Positions 9,158 to 16,406 of a stretch of 64,000 nt of DNA are shown here, piece by piece. The translations under genes and the position numbers were made by a program. Location: positions 1 to 64,000 of the forward strand of contig CALCSS010000050.1 in NCBI GenBank assembly GCA_937893835.1, in the 5' to 3' direction. Position 1 is the stretch's first letter; every line of letters starts with the position of its first letter. The notes below the pieces were generated by a model that saw only the letters and a list, made by a program, of their open reading frames with translations, had not been told where the DNA came from and did no database searches. The DNA comes from an uncultured Fidelibacterota bacterium. GTDB lineage: Bacteria > Fidelibacterota > Marinisomatia > Marinisomatales > UBA1611.

Positions 9158-9797
9158 TATTTGTATAATACAAATTATTTTTTTCAATTTTTCTCATTGA
9201 CTCAATAAGGTCATTGATACAATTATCTTGATTCATAGATTTATTGTATTCAATGGGTGCGCCATATTCTATATATATTTTTCCAAACGGTTTTTCCAAA
9301 TAAAATCTATCCCAATTATCAAATCCCCAATGTTTTGTTGAGTGTACACTTGTTGGAATGATTACCGCATTGGTTGTTTGAGCTGCGCGTATAATTCCAG
9401 GTTTGGGAATTCTCCTTGGCCCTGTGGGTCCATCCGGCGTGATAAAAAGTATGGAGCCAGGCTTTTTTAAAGACCTTATCATTTCCTTATAGGCTATCTC
9501 TCCTCCCTCTTTACTTGATCCTCTGATCATGGTCCATCCCCATCTAGTTGCAATCTCCGAAATTAAATCTGCATCTTTGTGCGTACCCGCTAACGCATTA
9601 ACTTTTTCATGCCTTAGATCGTGTACTATTGATAATAGGTGCCCATGCCAGACTGCGATGATTACGGAATATCCGTTTTTAATAGAATTTAAATAATTTT
9701 CTCGTCCTCTAACATCTTTGCGATTTAAACCATAACATATTTTTAAGATAATACTTGATATAACCACTTTGATTTTGTTTTTCAGTGAGTCACTCAT
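9144..9797 (-). CDS. DUF374 lysophospholipid-acyltransferase-like protein
   Basis: The 217-residue protein matches the DUF374 family, which is related to LPLAT acyltransferases. The HX4D-like start is seen as VWHGHLLSIVHDLR (about 49-62), followed by the family block LITPDGPTGPRR-like FITPDGPTGPRRIPKPG (about 117-133) and IIPTSVHSTKHWGFDNWDRF. Family members sit next to lpxK or waaA in many genomes and are thought to acylate lipid A or a related lipid; the precise substrate is not settled. It lies between lpxB (1-base gap) and lpxK (14-base overlap), which supports a role in lipid A assembly. No signal peptide is evident, as expected for a membrane-associated cytoplasmic acyltransferase. Confidence 0.88.
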   Translation of the reverse strand: MSDSLKNKIKVVISSIILKICYGLNRKDVRGRENYLNSIKNGYSVIIAVWHGHLLSIVHDLRHEKVNALAGTHKDADLISEIATRWGWTMIRGSSKEGGEIAYKEMIRSLKKPGSILFITPDGPTGPRRIPKPGIIRAAQTTNAVIIPTSVHSTKHWGFDNWDRFYLEKPFGKIYIEYGAPIEYNKSMNQDNCINDLIESMRKIEKNNLYYTNNDKS

Positions 9798-9798
9798 T

Positions 9799-10920
9799 TT
9801 AAATGGTTTGTTTTAAGATGGATTCAGCAGCTCTTGAATACGCTCCTGGTTTGCCCAAAGATTCTTTTAATTTTTTAAATTCAGACAACATCCTGATTCT
9901 CTTTTTTGATTCAGTATTAATAAGTTGGGTCAATTCATCTACCAATAATTCTGGTCTCATTTTATTTTGTAGTAGCTCAGGTACGATCTGTCTGTCAACA
10001 ATGAGATTGACAATCGATGAGTATTTTACCTTAACCAAAGATTGAGCAATGAACCATGATAGTGGAAATAATTTGTAACATACAACTAATGGGATTGCTT
10101 CTATCGCACATTCCAAAGTGGCGGTTCCTGATGAAACCAATGCAGCCGTTCCAACGATCATGGTTTTTCTGGCATCGGTTTCTATTTTGAAATATTCAGG
10201 ACAATTAGGTAAGGTTATATTTGAAGATTTGCCAACAAGAACCTGTAGATTGTCGAATTTTTTTCTTAGCAACACTACAGTTTCCAAATAAATTGGCCAA
10301 TGCCTATCTATTTCCTGCTGCCTACTACCAGGAAGGAGAGTCAATATTGGATTTTTTATTTCTAAAGAATGTCTTTCATAGAATGATTTAGTTGATTCAT
10401 CCATATGTTCAAGGTCCATAAATGGGTGGCCCAAATATTCTACAAAAAAGTTTTTGGATCTGTACCACTCTGCCTCAAATGGGAAAATAGAAATCGCTTG
10501 ATCAATGACTTTTTTCATTTTTTCAACTCGCTCCTCCTTCCATGCCCATGCTTGTGGTAGAATGAAATAGGTTATGGGAATATTCAAATACGAAATCTTT
10601 TTTGCTAATCTCAGGTTAAATCCAGGATAATCAATAAGAATTATTCTACTTGGCCTTGATTTATAAATTGCATCTAATGTTCTTTGCATGATTTTTATCA
10701 TACGTGGTAAATGCTTTAATACCTCCGTAAAGCCCATGATTGATAAATTATCAATATGTTCTATTATATGCATTCCCTCTTTTCTCATCATATCACCGCC
10801 GTGCCCTATAAAAGATGAGTTAGGGTGCAAATTTTTAATTGCTCTAATTAAATTTCCACCATGAAGGTCTCCTGATGGTTCTCCTGCAATTAAGAAATAT
10901 TTTTTTAGGTTGGTTTCCAT
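9799..10920 (-). CDS. lpxB: Lipid-A-disaccharide synthase
   Basis: LpxB joins UDP-2,3-diacylglucosamine and lipid X to form the lipid A disaccharide. The 373 residues include the family signatures GEPSGDLHGG (about 13-22), FIGHGGDMM, DYPGFNLRLAK (about 97-107), the LLPGSRQQEI loop (about 193-202), and the late SSGTATLECA nucleotide-sugar-binding block (about 263-272). Length is normal. It stands in the middle of the operon, 28 bases after the ICMT-like gene and one base before the DUF374 gene. The glycosyltransferase family (GT19) assignment is secure. Confidence 0.96.
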   Translation of the reverse strand: METNLKKYFLIAGEPSGDLHGGNLIRAIKNLHPNSSFIGHGGDMMRKEGMHIIEHIDNLSIMGFTEVLKHLPRMIKIMQRTLDAIYKSRPSRIILIDYPGFNLRLAKKISYLNIPITYFILPQAWAWKEERVEKMKKVIDQAISIFPFEAEWYRSKNFFVEYLGHPFMDLEHMDESTKSFYERHSLEIKNPILTLLPGSRQQEIDRHWPIYLETVVLLRKKFDNLQVLVGKSSNITLPNCPEYFKIETDARKTMIVGTAALVSSGTATLECAIEAIPLVVCYKLFPLSWFIAQSLVKVKYSSIVNLIVDRQIVPELLQNKMRPELLVDELTQLINTESKKRIRMLSEFKKLKESLGKPGAYSRAAESILKQTI

Positions 10921-10948
10921 AAATAAAATACTATGGGTGCTTCAATCG

Positions 10949-11521
10949 TTATAAAAACGTATTTAACAATATCAACAATAAAATGAAAAATATATTTTGG
11001 AGGGTCCTTTTTTCTGTTTTTAATGTTTTAGAAAAACTTAACGGAGATTGTATGTTAGGTCCAACCCAAGAGCTTATTTGTGGAAACAAGCGAGGAACAT
11101 TTTTACAATACGTATCATATTCGTCTTTGAACAAGTTATTAAGAGTCTCTTCTTCTAATGAGATGATCATTAAATATTGAAATGTAAAATATAAAAAGAC
11201 AATCAAGCATAATTCACTCATATATCTTCCGCCTGCGACAAGTGTAATGCCTACATATATTACCATATTACCAAGGTAAAGTGGGTTTCTTGTATGTGAA
11301 AAAGGTCCGCTTGTACACAATGATGGTGCCCCTACATTCATAGTTCTGGTTACTCCACCAGCATAGCGGACCGCATTGATTCGAATTGATTCGCCCAAGA
11401 GGACCAAGATCGAACCGTATATAAAATATGGCAATCTAGGATCAGAAAAGAAAATTAACGTTAACGCTATAGGAATAGGTGTAAAGCTACGGTTTGAAAA
11501 CAAGAATTTTCTTACGTCCAT
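10949..11521 (-). CDS. Isoprenylcysteine carboxyl methyltransferase (ICMT)-family membrane protein
   Basis: This is a 190-residue polytopic membrane protein with four to five hydrophobic segments. The family's conserved SAM-binding core is visible as SHTRNPLYLGNMVIYVG (about 76-92) and LEEETLNNLFKDEYDTYCKNVPRLFP-type tail, here residues about 125-150, with the final VPRLFP. Bacterial members methylate unknown lipid or protein targets; true prenylcysteine substrates are not expected. It begins at the A of the preceding stop (TAATG, 11521), so translation is probably coupled to the oxidoreductase gene. Its place among lipid A genes hints at a membrane lipid or lipid carrier substrate, but that is inference. 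Confidence 0.8.
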   Translation of the reverse strand: MDVRKFLFSNRSFTPIPIALTLIFFSDPRLPYFIYGSILVLLGESIRINAVRYAGGVTRTMNVGAPSLCTSGPFSHTRNPLYLGNMVIYVGITLVAGGRYMSELCLIVFLYFTFQYLMIISLEEETLNNLFKDEYDTYCKNVPRLFPQISSWVGPNIQSPLSFSKTLKTEKRTLQNIFFILLLILLNTFL

Positions 11522-12504
11522 TAGTGTATATCCTGTATGATCAATCTTTGGATTTCCATTGCAAACTCAAGAGCATCTCTCCCCGCCTTTCCTGTAACTA
11601 TGGGAGTTGCTTTACCTTGCACCGAAAAAACAAAATTCTCTAATTCCTTTTGTAGCGGGTCACTAGTATCTAATTGGGGTTTGTCATAGGCTATAAATTC
11701 TGTTTTATCTCCATATTCAAACGGAACCGTCACTTCTGAGGTGTTATTATCATTATCTGTAATTCTATAAATTTCGGTTGAACCAATAAGAAGATCGAGT
11801 GTTGCATATAGATTTTTTTGGAAGACCTTGATCTTTCTTACCTCATCTTGAGCTACCCTGCTTGACATTATACTGGCGACAGTGCCATTGTTGAAACGAA
11901 TTCTAGCATGAGCAATATCAATAGAATCTGTTAAAATGGATAGACCGGTCGCTTGAATGGATTTAACGGGTGCATTTACCAAAGACAATAATATGTCTAT
12001 ATCATGAATCATTTTATCTAGTACAACTGGTACATCCGTTCCTCTTGAAGTGTAGGGCGCAAGTCTCTGTATCTCAATGAATTTTGGTTTAATTTGGTAT
12101 GGTTGTAGAGCCAAAAGAGCTGGGTTTAGTCTTTCTATATGACCAACTTGTATCAGCACGCCATTTTCTTTTGCAATTACAAGCAGGCGATCTGCCTCTT
12201 CGAGTGTCGCTGTAATGGGTTTTTCTATAAAAACATGTTTTTTCTTTTTTATGCAAATTTCTGCGATAATTGCATGATCTTGAGTGTTGGTCACTATTGA
12301 CAATGCATCGACTGATTGTATTAGGGAATCAAGGTCGTCAAAAACCCTTACATCATATTTTAAAGATATTTCAGCTGCTCTTTTTTTATCTGTATCAAAA
12401 ATCCCTACCAGTTCAGCGCTACCAAGACTTTTATAATGTTTTACATGGTGCTGTCCTAGGTGCCCAACTCCAACTACACCAATTTTTATAGAATTATCAA
12501 TCAT
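11521..12504 (-). CDS. Gfo/Idh/MocA-family oxidoreductase, candidate UDP-GlcNAc 3-dehydrogenase
   Basis: The N-terminal Rossmann motif GVVGVGHLGQHH (about 9-20), the EKPITATLEEA block (about 94-104) and the HDIDILLSL motif (about 166-174) identify a 327-residue NAD(P)-dependent Gfo/Idh/MocA dehydrogenase. Members of this family found beside lpxA/lpxB include GnnA, which with the aminotransferase GnnB makes UDP-GlcNAc3N for lipid A carrying four amide-linked chains (known from Acidithiobacillus and Leptospira). Here it heads the lpxB-lpxK operon, so GnnA is a good guess. No gnnB-like aminotransferase is present in the window, which leaves the substrate open. Confidence 0.82.
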   Translation of the reverse strand: MIDNSIKIGVVGVGHLGQHHVKHYKSLGSAELVGIFDTDKKRAAEISLKYDVRVFDDLDSLIQSVDALSIVTNTQDHAIIAEICIKKKKHVFIEKPITATLEEADRLLVIAKENGVLIQVGHIERLNPALLALQPYQIKPKFIEIQRLAPYTSRGTDVPVVLDKMIHDIDILLSLVNAPVKSIQATGLSILTDSIDIAHARIRFNNGTVASIMSSRVAQDEVRKIKVFQKNLYATLDLLIGSTEIYRITDNDNNTSEVTVPFEYGDKTEFIAYDKPQLDTSDPLQKELENFVFSVQGKATPIVTGKAGRDALEFAMEIQRLIIQDIH

Positions 12505-12590
12505 ATTATACCATAAAATTACTTCAACAGAATGCGAGAATAAACGCTGAAACGCATGAATAATGAAATCAATGAAAAATCTTGCATTTA

Positions 12591-12620
12591 TTGATTACAA
12601 ACAGCAATTTTATATATAAT
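12591..12620 (+). promoter_or_regulatory. Candidate sigma-70-type promoter
   Basis: TTGATT at 12591-12596 and TATAAT at 12615-12620 are separated by 18 bases, close to the sigma-70 consensus, and lie 24 bases before the start at 12645 in a divergent intergenic region. A GGAG at 12634 serves as ribosome-binding site. This is pattern-based only. Confidence 0.5.
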
Positions 12621-12644
12621 TCGAGGTATTAATGGAGTTTCAAA

Positions 12645-13334
12645 ATGGCTAACGACATTAAATCCGGAGTTGGTTTCATCATTCCGGCAGCCGGCGTCGT
12701 CGGCTTTTTCACATCTCTCCTTATGGGAGAGACCCTACTTAGCATCATTATTGCTGTATCGGGCATATTAGTATGGTTTATCTATATGTTGGTTATGGAA
12801 TCCCACATGCCACACGAAATGGGCAATATGATAATATTGTTCGGTATTCTGCTTTCACTGGGTATATTTTTTGGTTTTGGCGTAACTCAAAATATGTGGG
12901 GCGGATTTGAATTTCAACCAGAGGGTTCAATATTTTCACTTGTAATTCTATTTTTTGCTGTTCTGACTGGTCTTAATTTTCGTAACCAGCAAGCATCTGG
13001 CCTCAAACCACAAAACAATACAAGTGGTCTCACTGAACAAGATAGAGAGCTTGTTATGAGTGCGTTGAACAAATCAAGCTCACATACCTCAAACTCCGAC
13101 GAACCGAAGGTCATTGTTGTGAAACAAGAGCCAACCGCGCCAATAGAAGAGAATAAAGACGATAAGAAAGAAGATGTTACTTTACAGACTCCATCCCACG
13201 ATCCTCATGGAATTAGCCAAAACCCTTATTTTGCTTATCCACCAGATTATTATTATGATGAAGACGAAGATGACGAAGATGACGAAGATGAATGGGAAGA
13301 TGAATGGGAAGATGAATGGGAAGATGATGAATAA
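12645..13334 (+). CDS. Multi-pass membrane protein with repetitive Asp/Glu/Trp tail
   Basis: The 229-residue protein has about four hydrophobic helices in its first 120 residues (VGFIIPAAGVVGFFTSLLMG, LLSIIIAVSGILVWFIYMLV, MIILFGILLSLGIFFGFGV, IFSLVILFFAVLTGL). A soluble segment with conserved-looking LTEQDRELVMSAL (about 128-140) follows, then a Lys/Glu-rich stretch. It ends in a very acidic tail where the unit DEWE is repeated three times. I recognise no named family. It has its own promoter and a strong terminator, so it is a single-gene unit, separated from the lipid A operon on one side and ychF on the other. Function unknown; the tail may bind cations or basic proteins. Confidence 0.75.
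   Translation: MANDIKSGVGFIIPAAGVVGFFTSLLMGETLLSIIIAVSGILVWFIYMLVMESHMPHEMGNMIILFGILLSLGIFFGFGVTQNMWGGFEFQPEGSIFSLVILFFAVLTGLNFRNQQASGLKPQNNTSGLTEQDRELVMSALNKSSSHTSNSDEPKVIVVKQEPTAPIEENKDDKKEDVTLQTPSHDPHGISQNPYFAYPPDYYYDEDEDDEDDEDEWEDEWEDEWEDDE
13287..13322 (+). repeat. Three perfect copies of a 12-bp unit (codes for Asp-Glu-Trp-Glu)
   Basis: GATGAATGGGAA occurs three times without change at 13287-13298, 13299-13310 and 13311-13322, at the 3' end of the acidic-tailed membrane protein gene. Upstream, 9-bp GACGAAGAT-type units code for more Asp/Glu. Identical copies in whole-codon units suggest length can change by slippage without breaking the frame. Confidence 0.85.
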
Positions 13335-13355
13335 AAATTAGAATAAAATAAAAAA

Positions 13356-13378
13356 GGGCAATTGGTTGCCCTTTTTTT
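13356..13378. terminator. Rho-independent terminator, shared by convergent genes
   Basis: GGGCAA-TTGG-TTGCCC is a perfect six-base-pair stem followed by seven T residues; on the other strand an A-run before the stem gives T residues too (AAAAAA at 13350-13355). It lies between the end of the acidic-tailed protein (13334) and the end of ychF (13377), so it can stop transcription from both sides. Confidence 0.9.
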
Positions 13379-14477
13379 ATACATTGAACTTAAAAAATAT
13401 ACAGTCTCCATCTTTTACGATATAATCACTTCCCTCCTGCTTGATCAACCCAAGTTCTTTCAGTGTCTTTTCTGATCCATTTTCTATGATTTGAGAATAA
13501 TGGAAAATATCAGCCTTTATGAATCCCCTTTGAAAATCAGAATGAATATTGCCCGCAGCCTGAGGTGCAGTAGTACCCTTTGCAATGGTCCAGGATCTAA
13601 CTTCTTTTTCACCACATGTGAAAAAGTTTTGTAAATCTAAAAGCTCAAAGCTTGAACGAATCACCTTGTTCAAACCCGGCTCAATCAATCCATACTCTTC
13701 CAAGAATAGTGGTTTTTCCTCTTCATCCAAAGAAGCTATTTCTTGTTCGAGAGCACCACATAGTCGTATGACCATATTGTTTTGGTTGGATGCAAATTGC
13801 TTTAGAGCATTAACATGTTCACTGTTTGATTCTTTTGTAATCTCTTTTTCATCTACATTGGCAATATATAGAACTGGTTTTTCAGTTAGCAACTGAAGAG
13901 ATTCTTTGAATTGTCTATCCTCTTTATCAACTATTATTCTTCTTGAGAATACACCATTTGAGCATTGTTCCAATAAATATTCTATAATACCCAATGTTCT
14001 TTTAGAATCTTTATCACCAGACCTAGCCAACTTTTCAATCTTATGTTTTCTTTTTTCAAGAGTTGAAATATCTGCTAATAATAATTCTGTTTCTATTGTC
14101 TCCGCATCTCTTACGGGGTCTACACTCCCATCAACGTGCGTGATGTTTTTATCTTCAAAGCATCGAACAATATGCAGTATTGCAGATGTCTGACGGATTT
14201 GACCTAAAAATTGATTTCCAAGCCCCTCTCCTTTACTTGCACCTCTTACTAATCCAGCTATATCTATAAACTCTACTGTCGCAGGAGTTATTTTTTTAGG
14301 ATTATATATTTTACCTAGATCATTTAATCGACTATCTGGTAATGTGACAATACCAATATGTGGTTCAATGGTGCAAAAAGGATAGTTCTCAGCGGGAATT
14401 CCAGATTCTGTAAGGGCATTAAATAAAGTGGATTTGCCTACATTTGGCAGTCCTACGATTCCACACTGAAGAGCCAT
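13377..14477 (-). CDS. ychF: Redox-regulated ribosome-associated ATPase YchF (OLA1 family)
   Basis: YchF is a universally conserved TRAFAC-class P-loop protein that binds ATP and ribosomes. The 366 residues contain GLPNVGKSTLFNAL (about 8-21), the switch II region DIAGLVRGASKGEGLGNQFL (about 72-91), the NVDE segment replacing NKxD (about 207-210), and a C-terminal TGS domain ending DGCIFFKFNV-like, here GDCIFFKFNV. Length and order are normal. It stands alone on the minus strand after fabA (18-base gap); the two may be cotranscribed. Confidence 0.97.
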   Translation of the reverse strand: MALQCGIVGLPNVGKSTLFNALTESGIPAENYPFCTIEPHIGIVTLPDSRLNDLGKIYNPKKITPATVEFIDIAGLVRGASKGEGLGNQFLGQIRQTSAILHIVRCFEDKNITHVDGSVDPVRDAETIETELLLADISTLEKRKHKIEKLARSGDKDSKRTLGIIEYLLEQCSNGVFSRRIIVDKEDRQFKESLQLLTEKPVLYIANVDEKEITKESNSEHVNALKQFASNQNNMVIRLCGALEQEIASLDEEEKPLFLEEYGLIEPGLNKVIRSSFELLDLQNFFTCGEKEVRSWTIAKGTTAPQAAGNIHSDFQRGFIKADIFHYSQIIENGSEKTLKELGLIKQEGSDYIVKDGDCIFFKFNV

Positions 14478-14494
14478 ATCTTTTAAATACTAAA

Positions 14495-15046
14495 TTAAAA
14501 TGAATCCAGTGAGGGGTCACCACCGAAGTCATAGGTCAGATTGTTAAATAACCCGACCTGTAGATTTTTTGCAAAATATATAGTTCTACCCTCATTTGTG
14601 CTTACGATTCCATCTGCCCAAACCATTAATTGCCCATTCCTATCCAAAAGTCTTTTTATATCTATGTTATATACAATTTTTGTATGATAGGGTCTTATTT
14701 GTCCTTTGAATTTTACATCACCGACGCCCAATGCTCTACCGCGTCCTTTCCCTCCGATCCATGTCATAAAGAACCCCACAAGTTGCCACAGTCCATCAAG
14801 ACCTAGGCATCCAGGCATTACAGGGTCATTTTTAAAGTGACAGTGAAAGAACCAAAGACTTTCATCGATATCTAATTCAGCTTTGATTCTACCCTTGTCG
14901 TATTTTCCACCATCTTGATAGATCTCAATGATGCGGTCAACCATTAACATTGGTGATAGTGGTAATTTCCCGGTATTGGGTCCCATAAGATTCCCTTCTC
15001 CGCTTTTTAATAGATCATTTTTTTCGTAACTGTTTTTCTGTGACAT
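14495..15046 (-). CDS. fabA: 3-hydroxydecanoyl-ACP dehydratase/isomerase
   Basis: FabA dehydrates 3-hydroxyacyl-ACP and isomerises trans-2- to cis-3-decenoyl-ACP, the entry point to unsaturated fatty acids. The 183 residues align with E. coli FabA almost throughout: LSPMLMVDRI, then FFHCHFKNDPVMPGCLGLDGLWQ, with catalytic His70 and Asp84 in the same positions as in E. coli, and RALGVGDVKFKGQI. The hot-dog fold family is shared with FabZ (also in the window), but the motif GCLGLDxxWQ is specific to FabA. It is divergent from the enoyl-reductase-like SDR at 15166. No fabB is visible nearby, although FabA usually needs FabB to elongate the cis product. Confidence 0.92.
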   Translation of the reverse strand: MSQKNSYEKNDLLKSGEGNLMGPNTGKLPLSPMLMVDRIIEIYQDGGKYDKGRIKAELDIDESLWFFHCHFKNDPVMPGCLGLDGLWQLVGFFMTWIGGKGRGRALGVGDVKFKGQIRPYHTKIVYNIDIKRLLDRNGQLMVWADGIVSTNEGRTIYFAKNLQVGLFNNLTYDFGGDPSLDSF

Positions 15047-15113
15047 TATATTTGAAATTTTATAGGCGGAGAGTACAACAGTTTACCTGATATTAAAATG
15101 ACATTTGATAAGC

Positions 15114-15129
15114 AATATTCAATAATATT
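15114..15129. promoter_or_regulatory. Symmetric AT-rich site in the fabA/SDR divergent region
   Basis: AATATT-CAAT-AATATT forms a 6-4-6 inverted repeat in the 119-base region between divergent fabA (start 15046) and the SDR (start 15166). A wider pair, TTTACC (15082-15087) and GGTAAA (15132-15137), brackets it. A shared fatty-acid regulator site is possible, but AT-rich symmetry can arise by chance. Confidence 0.25.
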
Positions 15130-15155
15130 CTGGTAAATTTCTAACAAAATAAAGT

Positions 15156-15159
15156 GGAG
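15156..15159 (+). promoter_or_regulatory. Ribosome-binding site that decides the SDR start
   Basis: GGAG lies six bases before the ATG at 15166. A GTG at 15154 in the same frame would overlap this site and has no GGAG of its own, so ATG 15166 is preferred. Confidence 0.6.
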
Positions 15160-15165
15160 AGAAGA

Positions 15166-15948
15166 ATGTCCAAATGGGTACTATTGCTGGGCGGGTCAAC
15201 CGGCCATGGAGCTGCAACAGCCAAACGATTATCGCGTGATGGTTATGGAATAATTGCGTTTCATTTTGATAGAGGAGAAGCAAAAAAAATTGCAGAAGAA
15301 ACAATTTCCGAGGTCAATGAAATAACAAAGGGACACTGTCATTATTTTAATACAAATGCTGCCTCAGAGGAGTCAATGGATAAATATATACCCAAGATAA
15401 AAGAGATAACCAAAGGTGCACCATTAAAGTTATTATTGCATTCAATTGCCTTTGGGACGACAACTAATTTTTTTGGTAAAAAACCTGTTACTCAACGTCA
15501 AATGGATATGACAGTACATGTTATGGGCAATTCTCTATTATACTGGACACAAAAACTTTATGGTGAAAAATTACTTGCCTCTGGGTCTAGGGTGTTAGGG
15601 CTGACCAGTGAGGGTAATTATTTAGCAATGGAGGGATATGGCCCAGTAAGCGTAGCCAAGGTGGCAATGGAGGCAATTATACGACAAATTGGTTGGGAAC
15701 TTGGAGAATTTGGAATCACTGCTAATGCAGTACAGGCAGGTATAACACCAACGCGGGCCCTTACAAAAATCACAGAAAACTGGGAAGATTGGGTTGAAAG
15801 CACTAAAAAGAGAAACCCAATGCGAAGAACAACAACACCAGAAGATGTTGCTAGTACGATTTCTATGCTATTAAAAGCTGAGGCAGACTTTATTAATTGT
15901 TCAATTATATACTGCGATGGTGGAGAGTCTAGGTCAGGGGCATTTTAA
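15166..15948 (+). CDS. Short-chain dehydrogenase, candidate enoyl-ACP reductase (FabI/FabL type)
   Basis: The 260-residue protein is a short-chain dehydrogenase with the glycine-rich motif LLGGSTGHGAATAKRL (about 7-22). Instead of the classical YxxxK pair it has YGPVSVAK (Tyr158, Lys165), a Y-x6-K spacing that is characteristic of enoyl-ACP reductases FabI and FabL. LLLHSIAFG (about 89-97) also recalls the FabI HSIAF block. The C-terminus (PEDVASTISMLLKAEADFI...DGG) is closer to FabL or general SDRs. Being divergent from fabA strengthens a fatty-acid role: reduction of trans-2-enoyl-ACP. A 3-oxoacyl reductase or another SDR activity cannot be excluded. Confidence 0.8.
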   Translation: MSKWVLLLGGSTGHGAATAKRLSRDGYGIIAFHFDRGEAKKIAEETISEVNEITKGHCHYFNTNAASEESMDKYIPKIKEITKGAPLKLLLHSIAFGTTTNFFGKKPVTQRQMDMTVHVMGNSLLYWTQKLYGEKLLASGSRVLGLTSEGNYLAMEGYGPVSVAKVAMEAIIRQIGWELGEFGITANAVQAGITPTRALTKITENWEDWVESTKKRNPMRRTTTPEDVASTISMLLKAEADFINCSIIYCDGGESRSGAF

Positions 15949-15961
15949 TCCCCTAAAAGAC

Positions 15962-16351
15962 TTAGGAAGTAGAATCTTGAGTTAGTTTTTCTTCGATCAG
16001 GGCTATGAGTTCATGACAATCTTTATTTGGCGAAATATCAAAACTGCGCTTTGCCTCACTTAATGCATATTCCCACCAACCTTTTTTTGTATATGCAATT
16101 GCCAATTTTAGATGTGCTGTACCCAGGATTTGAAACTCATCCCTTTTTAATGTGCTTTGCTCGCCCCCATAAAGTCTAGACACTTCACGATATTCCATAA
16201 TTGCCTCATCTAATAGGCCTCTTTGCAGATACCAGTTCCCAAGGTTTAAATGCCTAGATGGATCTTCCTTGGTGCAGGAGGTCATCATTAGCGATAGGCA
16301 AATAATTACTAAAAAACATTTATATTTATGAGGAGAAATAAAATCAATCAT
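15962..16351 (-). CDS. TPR-containing lipoprotein
   Basis: This 129-residue product has a lipoprotein signal peptide with lipobox LMMTSC (Cys26). The mature part has two tetratricopeptide-like helical pairs: HLNLGNWYLQRGLLDEAIMEYREV and LKLAIAYTKKGWWEYALSEAKRSF with the usual Gly/Ala/Tyr spacing, each shown here over about residues 34-57 and 76-99. Such small TPR lipoproteins act as adaptors in envelope complexes. It ends convergent to the SDR gene (14-base gap) and is separated by 55 bases from the MFS gene upstream on the same strand. No specific partner can be named. Confidence 0.78.
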   Translation of the reverse strand: MIDFISPHKYKCFLVIICLSLMMTSCTKEDPSRHLNLGNWYLQRGLLDEAIMEYREVSRLYGGEQSTLKRDEFQILGTAHLKLAIAYTKKGWWEYALSEAKRSFDISPNKDCHELIALIEEKLTQDSTS

Positions 16352-16406
16352 AATCGAAGCCTAATTTTTGGCCCGAGGTAAGGTAAAATCAAGAAGAAAA
16401 TATAAC

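Noticed and set aside
13585..13896. 103-codon plus-strand frame within ychF
   Set aside because: Antisense shadow of a universally conserved gene.
15943..15961. Possible terminator between the SDR and TPR lipoprotein genes
   Set aside because: The only symmetry is a five-base AT-only pairing around CCCC; too weak to call.
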